DNA of 64,000 nt. Source: Nocardioides furvisabuli (lineage in GTDB: Bacteria > Actinomycetota > Actinomycetes > Propionibacteriales > Nocardioidaceae). Under the pieces are notes generated by a model. It worked only from the letters and a program-made list of their open reading frames with translations. It did not search any database and was not told the origin of the DNA. Positions within the stretch are counted from its first letter, which is position 1. Each line of letters begins with the position of its first letter. Location of the stretch: the NCBI RefSeq assembly GCF_021083185.1, contig NZ_JAIGQB010000001.1, positions 1 to 64,000 of the forward strand, read 5' to 3'. This document shows, piece after piece, positions 54,649-63,403 of this stretch. The position numbers and the translations under genes were made by a program.

Positions 54649-55719
54649 TCAAAGGCGGAGCTGGTTAGCGAGCCAGTCCGCCATGCGTAGACGCGGGGCG
54701 GGGCCGAGGTTGTGGCAGCAGTGATCGCCCTCAGGCTCGAGATCGATGACGATCTCGGCGTTGACTGCGTACTCCTGGAGGAGGTCCAGTTCCGTGATGG
54801 GCGTCTCGTCCTTAGCGCCGTGCATGACGTAGGTGGGGACCTTCAGCCCGGCCAGTACGGGGCGCACGTCGATGTGCTCCCGGACGCGGGCCTGCGCGGT
54901 GTCGAGATCGGGCGACTTGGTGACGTACTGCCAGCTGAGCTTCGTCATGGGGTACTCGAAGTCCCAGTCGTCCATCTGGACGAAACCCCCCCAGGTGACA
55001 CACGCACGGAAACGGTCGTCCATCGAGGCAGCGCGGAGCGCGTAATGTCCACCGAGGCTGCGACCCAGAACGCCAATCCGGTCCCGGTCGATTTTCGCCT
55101 CCAGCGTCTCGAGGTAGTCGACTACCCGTGAGGTGTAGCGGTGATAGTCACCGGCCAGCGCTACGTCTTCGAACATCTCACCCTGGCCGGGGCCGTCGAA
55201 GGTGAAGGTGGCGACGCCACGCTCGAGGAGTAGATTCTCGAACATGTAGCTCTCCTCCTTCGTGCTTTCGAGGCCGCCGAGCAGCACCGCGCACGGGACC
55301 GGGCCGTCAGCTCCCTTAGGCAGGCGCAGGTAGCCGATGATCACGGTGTCGTCGATCGGCAGGTCGACGCGCTCGGCCGGCGGGTCGAGCAGGGGAGCGG
55401 CTCGGTGGTAGAGGCCCGCCTTTCGGAGTTGGCCCCTCGGGCGTCGCTCGTCGAACCACAGGAACTGTGCGTACTGAGCGGCCATCGATCCGACCCAGAA
55501 CCAGTAGCCTGCGGTGAGGTCGTTGCCCTCCTCGAGGGCCGTATCGCCCATGGCCTCGTACTCGTCGGCCTTCGCCATCCAGAAGTCGAACCACGACGTG
55601 GCCGCGTCCCGACGCTGCGCGGCCAAGAGGTCGGCGAACGGCAGACCGTCCATCAGTAGGCGGCCCCAGTTCAGCATCTCTTCTTCTGCCGTCGGGACAT
55701 GCGGGGTCTCGGTCGTCAT
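54649..55719 (-). CDS. dhponh: 2,6-dihydroxypseudooxynicotine hydrolase homolog (alpha/beta hydrolase, C-C bond cleaving)
   Basis: 356 residues from MTTETPHVPTAEEEM (GGAGAAGAG upstream). Nucleophile Ser in VLGRSLGGHYAL, Asp in VMHGAKDETPI and His in the distinctive EGDHCCHNLG, a sequence I recall from the pAO1 enzyme. The N-terminal helical cap (FDFWMAKADEYEAMGD) is also as in that family. The enzyme cleaves 2,6-dihydroxypseudooxynicotine to 2,6-dihydroxypyridine and N-methyl-GABA. Divergent from the second large subunit. Confidence 0.87.
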   Translation of the reverse strand: MTTETPHVPTAEEEMLNWGRLLMDGLPFADLLAAQRRDAATSWFDFWMAKADEYEAMGDTALEEGNDLTAGYWFWVGSMAAQYAQFLWFDERRPRGQLRKAGLYHRAAPLLDPPAERVDLPIDDTVIIGYLRLPKGADGPVPCAVLLGGLESTKEESYMFENLLLERGVATFTFDGPGQGEMFEDVALAGDYHRYTSRVVDYLETLEAKIDRDRIGVLGRSLGGHYALRAASMDDRFRACVTWGGFVQMDDWDFEYPMTKLSWQYVTKSPDLDTAQARVREHIDVRPVLAGLKVPTYVMHGAKDETPITELDLLQEYAVNAEIVIDLEPEGDHCCHNLGPAPRLRMADWLANQLRL

Positions 55720-55775
55720 CTCTTCTCCATAGGTCGGGAGCCAGCATCCTCCCGACTGCACGAACGCCAGCCGTC

Positions 55776-55848
55776 TACATGTTCCGCGAAACCTGAGCAA
55801 TTCTTTGCCGCCCACCTAGCAACTGGAGGTCACATGTACATGTTCTGC
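55776..55848. promoter_or_regulatory. repeated TACATGTTCYGC boxes in the divergent promoter region
   Basis: TACATGTTCCGC at 55776-55787 and TACATGTTCTGC at 55837-55848, 61 bases apart, lie between the divergent hydrolase and large-subunit genes. The core ACATGT is palindromic. They may be operator sites for one of the PucR regulators. Confidence 0.4.
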
Positions 55849-55949
55849 CCATAGTGCGGTTGCGCTTGTCCCGCCTGCGAGCAGCGCAAGCGTTCCGTGC
55901 GTGGCGACACTTCGTGTCTCGATACATCGCACACGAGTGAGGACGAGCA

Positions 55950-58322
55950 GTGAGTAGACCTGGCGCTTCCGGCGGCCTCGGCCCTTCAGCTAAGCGATAC
56001 GTGGGACAGCCAGTGCGTCGCCGCGAGGACCCTCGCCTCCTGCGGGGTGATGCACGATTCGTGGACGACGTGGACCTCCATGGGCAGCTGTACATGAGCG
56101 TGGTGCGTTCATCTGAGGCGCATGCGCTCGTTGTCTCTGTGGACGCCTCTGCTGCCAGACGCGCACCGGGCGTGCGGCTCGTCATCACGGCCGAGGACAT
56201 CGACGCTGAGGTCCCGCTCGAACAAATCGGGTATCACGAGGTCTACCCCCAGATCGATGACTATCTGCACCCGGTCTTCGCGGGTGACCGCGTCCGATAC
56301 GTAGGACAACCGGTTGCCGCAGTCATCGCTGACACGCCTTACCTGGCGGAGGATGCCGCCGGCTTGGTGGAGGTGACCTACGACCTTCTGCCTCCTGTGC
56401 TCGATCCGCAGTACGCGATGACCGACGAGGCCGAACCGCTCTTCGAAGGGCAGTCGAACGAGGCTGTGCGGATCGTGAAGCAGTACGGCGACGTTGCCGG
56501 CGCCTTCGGGAAGGCTGCGCACATCGTCGAGGGCCGATACGTGGTCGGGCGCCATTCTGGTGTCCCGATGGAGACCAGGGGTTGTATCGCTGAGCCCGAC
56601 CGTGGACGCAAGCAGCTGTTCATGTGGGGCCCGGTCCACACCCACGACTGTCAGCGCCTGATCGCTCAGGTCCTTGAGCTGCCGCTCGCTGACCTGCGAA
56701 TGAAGCATGTCGACATCGGAGGCAACTTCGGTGTGAAGGGTGGGGTCTTCCCTGAATACATCATGGTCGGTTGGGCAGCGATGCGATTGGGACGCCCGGT
56801 CAAATGGACCGAAGACCGTCTCGAGCACATGGTGGCGAACGCGCACGCTCGCGAACAGGTCCATGAGATGTCCGCAGCCTTCGACGCCGACGGCGTCCTC
56901 CTGGCGTTGAAGGACGAGATCTGGCACAACCACGGTGCCTTCATCCGACAGGCGGAGCCCCTCGTCAGTGACATCACTGTCGGGATGGTCCCGGGCCCCT
57001 ACCGCGTGCCGGCCTATGACGGTCTCTTGCACGTCGTGGTCTCGAACAAGACACCTCTGTCCGCATACCGTGCCCCAGGCAGGTTCGAAGGAACCTTCGC
57101 GCGCGAGCGACTGTTCGACCTCGCTGCCGAGCAGATCGGCATCTCCCAGGTCGAGATCCGCCGACGCAACCTGTTGACCGAAGCCGACCTCCCGTTCACG
57201 CCGGGCATGGACATCTGTTTTGAGCCGTACCACTTCGACTCGGGTGACGTCGTCGACCACTTGGACAAGGCACTTGCATCGGCACACTTCGACGAATGGG
57301 AGAAGGAGGCCGCGGAACTACGAGCGCAGGGCCGACTCGTCGGCAACGGCATCGGCATGCTGATGGACAAGGCCGGCCTCGGCTTGTACGAGACCAGCGC
57401 CATCGACGTGGACGCGTCGGGACGGATCCGAGTTCGAACAGGCGCCTCATCCGTCGGCCAGGGCATCGAAACCGTCTTGGCGCAGATCGTTGCGGAGGAG
57501 CTCCAAGTTGACCCGCAGCTGATCGATGTCATCCATGGCGATACCGAGCTCGTACCAGAGGGCGTCGGTTCATGGTCCAGTCGGTCCACCGTCCTGGCCG
57601 GAGGAGCCGCGCGCCAGGCTGCTCTCGACACGCTTGCCAAGGCCAAGCGGCTCGCCAGCGAGATGCTTGAGGCGAACGTTGACGACCTGGTCCTCATCGA
57701 CGGCCGCATCGTGGTGTCCGGTCTGGAGCAGGAGGGCTTGAGTCTGGCGCAGATCGCCGAGCGTTGGGATGGGTGGTCGGCCAGGTTGGCCAACGACGAG
57801 CCGGGTCTCGGCGCGCAGGCGGTCTACCTGGATGAGCACATGAACTACCCATACGGGGTCACGCTCGTTCAGATCGAGATCGACCCGGCGACCGGCGGTC
57901 ACACCCTGAGGCGCTTCCTCACCAGCACCGAAGCCGGACGAGCCATCAATCCGATGACCACCCGCGGCCAAGTGATCGGCGCAGCGGCACAAGGCATCGG
58001 CGGCGCCCTCTATGAGGAGTTCCTCTACGACGATGCCGGTCAGCCGCTGGCGACGTCCTTCATGGACTACCTTCTGCCGACCTCCCTCGACGTGCCTGAC
58101 GTCGACTTCTTCATGACAGAGGACGCTCCGACGCCCAACAACCCGTTCGGAGCAAAGGGGTTGGGTGAGGTCGGCCTCATCGCTGTGGGCGCAGCCGTGG
58201 CCGGTGCCATCGACGACGCCTTCGGCGAGGGAGTACGCACGATCAAGGTGCCCGTCCCGCCGGAAACGCTCTGGCGGCGGACCCACCCCACGCCGCCCGC
58301 CGACGAAGCGGACACGGTGTGA
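55950..58322 (+). CDS. molybdenum hydroxylase large subunit, second set (ketone-dehydrogenase candidate)
   Basis: 790 residues from GTG 55950 (GAGGACGAG upstream). QPVRRREDPRLLRGDARFVD, DIGGNFGVKGGVFPEYI, AYRAPGRFEGTFARERL and catalytic Glu in GAKGLGEVGLIAVG mark a full large subunit with a complete Mo site. It is separate from M and S genes and lies opposite the 2,6-dihydroxypseudooxynicotine hydrolase, whose substrate is made by the ketone dehydrogenase in pAO1. This suggests KdhL, but the assignment against the first set needs alignment. Confidence 0.87.
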   Translation: MSRPGASGGLGPSAKRYVGQPVRRREDPRLLRGDARFVDDVDLHGQLYMSVVRSSEAHALVVSVDASAARRAPGVRLVITAEDIDAEVPLEQIGYHEVYPQIDDYLHPVFAGDRVRYVGQPVAAVIADTPYLAEDAAGLVEVTYDLLPPVLDPQYAMTDEAEPLFEGQSNEAVRIVKQYGDVAGAFGKAAHIVEGRYVVGRHSGVPMETRGCIAEPDRGRKQLFMWGPVHTHDCQRLIAQVLELPLADLRMKHVDIGGNFGVKGGVFPEYIMVGWAAMRLGRPVKWTEDRLEHMVANAHAREQVHEMSAAFDADGVLLALKDEIWHNHGAFIRQAEPLVSDITVGMVPGPYRVPAYDGLLHVVVSNKTPLSAYRAPGRFEGTFARERLFDLAAEQIGISQVEIRRRNLLTEADLPFTPGMDICFEPYHFDSGDVVDHLDKALASAHFDEWEKEAAELRAQGRLVGNGIGMLMDKAGLGLYETSAIDVDASGRIRVRTGASSVGQGIETVLAQIVAEELQVDPQLIDVIHGDTELVPEGVGSWSSRSTVLAGGAARQAALDTLAKAKRLASEMLEANVDDLVLIDGRIVVSGLEQEGLSLAQIAERWDGWSARLANDEPGLGAQAVYLDEHMNYPYGVTLVQIEIDPATGGHTLRRFLTSTEAGRAINPMTTRGQVIGAAAQGIGGALYEEFLYDDAGQPLATSFMDYLLPTSLDVPDVDFFMTEDAPTPNNPFGAKGLGEVGLIAVGAAVAGAIDDAFGEGVRTIKVPVPPETLWRRTHPTPPADEADTV

Positions 58323-58497
58323 GGCACGACACCCGGAACACGTCAAAGGGTCCTCTCGCATTGTCTGAAACCAACTAGTCCAACTCGGCGTAAAAGGTCC
58401 ACAGTGGCTCGTCTTCGCGGCCCGCAAGGCCCCGACGGCGTTGAAGGCCGAACCACGCAGCGGACCCAGGTGCACAGCTGCCACCTCAGGAGTGCCA

Positions 58498-60102
58498 ATG
58501 AACGAACAGACTGCGACGAACCTCACGGAGGTCGAGCGAGCGAGGAGAGTTGCGCTCGCTGTGCAGGACGTCAGCAAGACCTACGGAGCCACCCGTGCTC
58601 TCGACAGGGTCTCCCTGGAGGTGACGGGTGGCGCGATCCACGGCCTGATGGGCGGCAACGGGTCAGGGAAGTCGACGTTGATCAAGATGCTGGCCGGCGT
58701 CGTCACCCCCGACGAGGGGAGACTGTCGCTGAAGGGTGGATGGATCGATGCACGGTCGCACACGCCTGCGCGTGCCAAGGCATCCGGGCTCCACTTCGTC
58801 CACCAGCAGAACTCGACCTTCCCGGACCTCACGGTCGCGGAGAACCTCGCGCTTGGTCGCGGCTTCGAGTCGACCGCCGTCAAGTCCATCAATTGGCACG
58901 CTCAGAAGGCGCGGGCCAGGCAGGTCCTGGACCGGTTCGAGATCGACGTCGCCGCCGACGCCCACCTGGTCCGCCTGTCACCGGCAGCGCAGATGATGGT
59001 CGCCATCGCTCGGGCGCTCCAGGATCAAGATGACACCGACGAGCGCGGCGTGCTGGTCCTGGACGAGCCGACCGCCAGTCTGCCGAAGCACGAGGTCGAC
59101 GTTCTCCTCACGGCCCTGCGACGGTACGCCGCCGACGGCCAGACGATCATCTACGTCTCGCACCGCCTCGAAGAGGTCACAGCCATCACCAACGAGGTGA
59201 CGGTTCTGCGCAATGGCTGTGTTGCCTCGCGCCTGACCGGCGCGGAGATCAGCCACGACACCCTGGTTGCGGGAATCACCGGATCATCTCCCTCATCCAA
59301 GCAGGGAGGTTCGCGGCGCAGCAACGATGTGATCGCGAGCCGGGTCCACCTGTCGCAGAGCGCAGGCTTCCGAGAGACGGCGCTTACTCTCAGTCGTCGG
59401 ACGCCGAACGGTACTACCGACGAGAGGTTGCTGGTCCGCGCCGGCGAGATCGTCGGGATCGCAGGGCTCCTCGGGTCGGGTCGCTCGCGCATGCTCAAGC
59501 AGATCTTCGGCGCGACTCCCCGAGATGACTTCGACGTGACGGTCCGATCTGGCACGGTGCCGCCCTCCGACATGAGGACTGCAATGAAGCGCGGTCTGGC
59601 CTTCGTGCCGGAGAACCGCTTGCGCGAAGCTGCCTTGCCCGAGCTCAGCATCGCAGAGAACCTGTCGATCACCTCGCTCAGCGAACACTCCCGAGTGGGT
59701 TGGATCCGTCCTGCGCGGGAGCGCAAGGCTGCCCAGCGGCTGATCAACGAGTTCGGTGTTCGTGCCCCGAGCACCAGAGCCCCCTTGACGGCTCTGTCAG
59801 GTGGAAACCAACAGAAGGTGATCCTCGCAAGGTGGCTGCAACGTCGTCCCGACGTCCTGCTGCTCGACGAGCCGACCCAGGGCGTCGACATCGGTGCTCG
59901 CAACGAGATCCATGAGCTGGTGCGCGCAGCTGCGTCGGCTGGGACGGCCGTGCTGGTGGTCTCATCCGATTTCGGAGAGCTGGCAGCGCTGGCTCAACGA
60001 GCCGTAGTCGTCAGCGGCGGCGAGGTCGTCGACAGCGTCGACGGGCCCCTGACCGAGGACATCCTCAACGACATCGTGTACGCACAGGAGAAGGCACTAT
60101 GA
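58498..60102 (+). CDS. ABC transporter ATPase with two nucleotide-binding domains (sugar/ribose class)
   Basis: 534 residues, CAGGAG upstream of ATG 58498. First Walker A GLMGGNGSGKSTL, with signature RLSPAAQMMVAIARAL and Walker B VLVLDEPTAS. The second domain has a degenerate Walker A (GIAGLLGSGRSRM), signature LSGGNQQKVILARW and Walker B VLLLDEPTQG. This is the RbsA/MglA layout. It powers the permease it overlaps (ATGA). The cognate binding protein is probably the one at 43137, 15 kb away. Confidence 0.9.
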   Translation: MNEQTATNLTEVERARRVALAVQDVSKTYGATRALDRVSLEVTGGAIHGLMGGNGSGKSTLIKMLAGVVTPDEGRLSLKGGWIDARSHTPARAKASGLHFVHQQNSTFPDLTVAENLALGRGFESTAVKSINWHAQKARARQVLDRFEIDVAADAHLVRLSPAAQMMVAIARALQDQDDTDERGVLVLDEPTASLPKHEVDVLLTALRRYAADGQTIIYVSHRLEEVTAITNEVTVLRNGCVASRLTGAEISHDTLVAGITGSSPSSKQGGSRRSNDVIASRVHLSQSAGFRETALTLSRRTPNGTTDERLLVRAGEIVGIAGLLGSGRSRMLKQIFGATPRDDFDVTVRSGTVPPSDMRTAMKRGLAFVPENRLREAALPELSIAENLSITSLSEHSRVGWIRPARERKAAQRLINEFGVRAPSTRAPLTALSGGNQQKVILARWLQRRPDVLLLDEPTQGVDIGARNEIHELVRAAASAGTAVLVVSSDFGELAALAQRAVVVSGGEVVDSVDGPLTEDILNDIVYAQEKAL

Positions 60103-61175
60103 GTCACACCCAAGACACCGCCAACGTGCCCGCTGCGTCTCCGGACGCAGAGGCGCTGCCCGCTCCTGTCGGCACCGCCGAGGCGGAGCAGAAGCGGAAG
60201 GCCGCCCGCGCACGCACGGGCAAGGCACGCTTCGTCGACTTCCTCGAGTCCTACGCCCTGTTGGTCATTCTGGTCGTGATCGCGTTGTTCTTCTGCTTCT
60301 GGCCCGAGACGTCGTCAACATTCCCGACGTTGGCCAACATGCGGATCCTGCTCGCGAGCCAGGCCGTCATCGGAGTCATCTCGCTGGGGACGCTGCTCCC
60401 GCTCCTCTGCCAGGAGTTCGACCTCTCGGTCGGCAACATCGCCGGGCTGTCCGCGATCATGGTCGCTGCGTCAGTTTCCTCCAACGGAAGCGTGCTCGGC
60501 GCGGTGGCGGTCGTTCTTGCGATCGGAGTGGTGGTCGGGGGAGCCAACGCCCTCGTCGTCACGCGCCTTCACGTCAACGGCGTCATCACCACGTTGGGCA
60601 TGTCGACGATTCTCGGTGGCATCATCTTGCAGCGGACCGGCGGCCTGGCACCAGCGAGCGACATCCCGCAGTCCCTGACCAACTTCGGAACCGGACTCGT
60701 CGCCGGTGTCCCGGTCATCTTCATCACCCTGCTCGTCATTGCCGCGATCACCTACTTCGTCCTCAATCACACGTCCCTCGGCCGTCAGATCTACGCGGTC
60801 GGGTCGAACATGGACGCTGCGAAGCTGGTGGGTCTGCGGACCGACGGGCTGCGCGCAGCGACGTTTGTCGTCGGGGCGCTCCTGTGCGCGCTGGGCGGAC
60901 TTCTGTACGTCTCGCGCGCCGGCGGCGCGTCGCCCAACGTCGGAGCGACGTTCCTCCTGCCCGCCTTCGCGGCTGCCTTCCTCAGCGCGGCCTCGGTGCG
61001 ACCGGGCCGGTTCAACGTGTGGGGCACGATCATCGCCGTCTACTTCCTGGCGGTGCTCAACAACGGGCTCAGCCTGGCCGGGGTCGATCCTTATGTGAAC
61101 GACTACGTGAACGGTGGCGCGCTCATCGCCGGGGTCGCGCTGGCCACCGTGCTGTACCGCCGACGGACTACCTGA
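60099..61175 (+). CDS. ABC transporter permease (RbsC-like)
   Basis: 358 residues with an extended hydrophilic N-terminus of about 50 residues and 8-10 membrane helices. LPLLCQEFDLSVGNIAGLSAIM, the VTRLHVNGVITTLGM segment and GRQIYAVGSNMDAAKLVGL are typical of ribose-class permeases. It forms the channel for the ATPase encoded just upstream. Confidence 0.9.
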   Translation: MSHTQDTANVPAASPDAEALPAPVGTAEAEQKRKAARARTGKARFVDFLESYALLVILVVIALFFCFWPETSSTFPTLANMRILLASQAVIGVISLGTLLPLLCQEFDLSVGNIAGLSAIMVAASVSSNGSVLGAVAVVLAIGVVVGGANALVVTRLHVNGVITTLGMSTILGGIILQRTGGLAPASDIPQSLTNFGTGLVAGVPVIFITLLVIAAITYFVLNHTSLGRQIYAVGSNMDAAKLVGLRTDGLRAATFVVGALLCALGGLLYVSRAGGASPNVGATFLLPAFAAAFLSAASVRPGRFNVWGTIIAVYFLAVLNNGLSLAGVDPYVNDYVNGGALIAGVALATVLYRRRTT

Positions 61176-61177
61176 CC

Positions 61178-61915
61178 ATGACGGCCACGAGTGCAGCCGA
61201 GAATCCTGGGGACCCCTTCCAGGATCCGACGCTGGTCAACGCGACCGATGGCGTCATCACGGTCTGGTCGGACATCGGCTGTCCGTGGGCCAGCCTCGCC
61301 TTGCACACGTTGCGTTCCCGAGTGCTGCAACGAGACATCGACGTGGCCATCGACCATCGCGCATTCCCGTTGGAGCTCTTCAACAAGCGCGGTACGCCGA
61401 AAGGGATCATCGATGTCGAGGTGACTGCCATCGCTGGACTGGTGCCAGCCCTCGGCTGGCAGCCCTGGACTGCGCCCGACTGGCAGTATGTGGTCTCGAC
61501 GGTGCCAGCCATGGCAGCCGTCCAGGCGGCGAAGAAGCTCAGCGTCGGGGGACTGCGCGCCAGCGACGAGCTGGACCACGCGCTGCGGCAGGCGTTCTAC
61601 ATCCACGGCCGGTCGATCAGCGTCCACTCCGAGATCCTCGCGGCTGCTGCAGGATGTCCTTCCCTATACCTGCCTGCACTGGAGTCGGCGCTCGAGCAGG
61701 GCAGAGGCTATGCAGAGGTATTCACTCACTGGCATACGGCGGCAGCGCTACCCGTGCAGGGCAGTCCCCACCTCTTCGTCAAGGACCACTACGCCGAACA
61801 CAATCCCGGCGTGCGCTACCACTGGACCGCGCGCCCAGGTGAGGGTTTCCCCCGCTTCGAGGAGTACGACGAGAAGTGGGCGGACGAGGCCATCGACGCT
61901 GTCCTAGCGTCTTGA
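61178..61915 (+). CDS. DsbA-family (FrnE/HCCA isomerase-like) protein with CPWA active site
   Basis: 245 residues, starting 2 bases after the permease stop. VWSDIGCPWASLALH corresponds to the CPWC thioredoxin-fold motif, but the second Cys is Ala, so disulfide exchange is unlikely. HRAFPLELFNKRGTPKG and the C-terminal QGSPHLFVKDHY (cis-Pro region) confirm the fold. Such single-Cys members can act as glutathione-type isomerases of aromatic ring-cleavage products. It is coupled to the transporter operon. Confidence 0.8.
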   Translation: MTATSAAENPGDPFQDPTLVNATDGVITVWSDIGCPWASLALHTLRSRVLQRDIDVAIDHRAFPLELFNKRGTPKGIIDVEVTAIAGLVPALGWQPWTAPDWQYVVSTVPAMAAVQAAKKLSVGGLRASDELDHALRQAFYIHGRSISVHSEILAAAAGCPSLYLPALESALEQGRGYAEVFTHWHTAAALPVQGSPHLFVKDHYAEHNPGVRYHWTARPGEGFPRFEEYDEKWADEAIDAVLAS

Positions 61916-61971
61916 GGCGTTGTGCGAATCCTCGTGTTCCGCAGCTCCGGTACGCTCGTGAAGTCGGCGCC

Positions 61972-61986
61972 TAGGATTCATGCATG
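61972..61986 (+). promoter_or_regulatory. leaderless promoter of the second PucR gene
   Basis: TAGGAT at 61972-61977 is followed by exactly 6 bases and the ATG at 61984. There is no Shine-Dalgarno sequence. Geometry is identical to that before the first PucR gene. Confidence 0.55.
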
Positions 61987-63234
61987 ACGATCGAGACCGA
62001 CCTGCAGGTCGTGGCGAACGCGGTCCGTGCGCGTATCCCCGAGCTCGTTTCGGCGATCGAGAGGACATCAGCGCAAGAAGTCCCCGAGATCTATGAGAAG
62101 GACGATCCGGTCTACAACGAAGCCGAGCGGTCCAGCGTCCTCTCAGCTCTGACCAGCATCGTCGACGGCCTCGCCGACGGGCGACGGCCGCCCGACCGTC
62201 CTTCGGATGCAGCACTCCAAGAGGCTCGGATTGCTGCTCAGGCCGGAATCGACCTCCACTCGTTGCTGCGCACCTACAGGGTCGGTCAGTCGATTCTGTG
62301 GGACGTCATCCTGGAAGAAACCCTGCGTGTAGTCGAAGTCGACGAAAGACGTATGGCTGTCCTTCGACAGGCATCGGATTATCAGTACGGCTGGAACAAC
62401 AAGGTGACCGAAGCGGTCATCGCGGCCTACCAGGCTGAACACAACGCCTACTTCTTCCGGAGTCAAGACAGGAAGCGGCGCGCAGTGGTCAGCGACATCC
62501 TGCGTGGGATGCCGGCTGACGTTCAGCAGCTCGGCTACAGCCTGCGCACAGAACATCTTGCGGTGGTGGCGTGGGGGCGCTCGCCCGAAGCAAACATCCG
62601 AGCGCTGGCGGTCAGTCTGGACGCAAGGCATCTGACGGTGAGCGGAACGTCCGGGACGTACCTCGGCTGGTTGGGTTCATCATCGTTGAAGCGAGTCCTC
62701 GATGAGCGACCTGAGGCCGCCCGGGCGATGCGCGAGACTCACCTTGCCTTGGGCGAGGTGTCACACGGGGTCGATGGCTTCCGGCTGAGTCATCGACAGG
62801 CCTGGCAGGCGTACAGGGTAGGCAAGCTGCGGTCCGCAGATGTCGTCGCGTACGGCGATGTGGCACTCGAGGCATTGATGCTCAAAGACCGGCAGGCCGT
62901 TCAGGACTTCGTGTCGCGCGAGCTAGGCCCGCTCCACGACGATGACGATCCGCGGGGGGAGCTGCTCAAGTCCACCTTGCGTGCCTACTTCCGGTCTGGA
63001 CAGAACGCGGCCTCGACGGCGCAGGCCATCCATGTCCACGAACGGACGGTCGCGTATCGACTTCGCTCGATCGAGTCCCGACTCGGCGTGACCATCAGCG
63101 CTCGCCGCGACGAGCTGGCCGTTGCGCTTCGGCTGGCCGACCTTCTGAGTCAGGTGTCGAGTGCGGACCTGCGTGATCTCGACGTCCACGCGGACGCCGG
63201 GCTGGGACCAGACCCCGAGGCCGCCGCCCCGTAG
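61984..63234 (+). CDS. PucR/CdaR-family transcriptional regulator (second copy)
   Basis: 416 residues, paralog of the 44436 regulator along its full length: EARIAAQAGIDLHSLLRTYR, YFFRSQDRKRRAVVSDILRG, LSHRQAWQAYRVGKLR and the C-terminal HTH in AFRSGQNAAS-type sequence followed by HVHERTVAYRLRSIESRLG. It stands between the transporter operon and the second FAD-subunit gene, which it may activate. Conserved leaderless promoters suggest both copies are expressed at low basal level independent of Shine-Dalgarno signals. Confidence 0.9.
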   Translation: MTIETDLQVVANAVRARIPELVSAIERTSAQEVPEIYEKDDPVYNEAERSSVLSALTSIVDGLADGRRPPDRPSDAALQEARIAAQAGIDLHSLLRTYRVGQSILWDVILEETLRVVEVDERRMAVLRQASDYQYGWNNKVTEAVIAAYQAEHNAYFFRSQDRKRRAVVSDILRGMPADVQQLGYSLRTEHLAVVAWGRSPEANIRALAVSLDARHLTVSGTSGTYLGWLGSSSLKRVLDERPEAARAMRETHLALGEVSHGVDGFRLSHRQAWQAYRVGKLRSADVVAYGDVALEALMLKDRQAVQDFVSRELGPLHDDDDPRGELLKSTLRAYFRSGQNAASTAQAIHVHERTVAYRLRSIESRLGVTISARRDELAVALRLADLLSQVSSADLRDLDVHADAGLGPDPEAAAP

Positions 63235-63403
63235 GTCGATCGCCACCGTCCCTTGTCGTTGTCGACCAAGCGGGCGCCCTCCTTTGTCCTGACTGCGCAA
63301 TGGGCACGCGGTGACGAAGTGATCAGACTGTTCGGACAGTCGGAACAGGCGTCGTGCCGGACCCGCACCAGCGGTGGGATCCGATCGACGCTCTACGAGA
63401 GGG

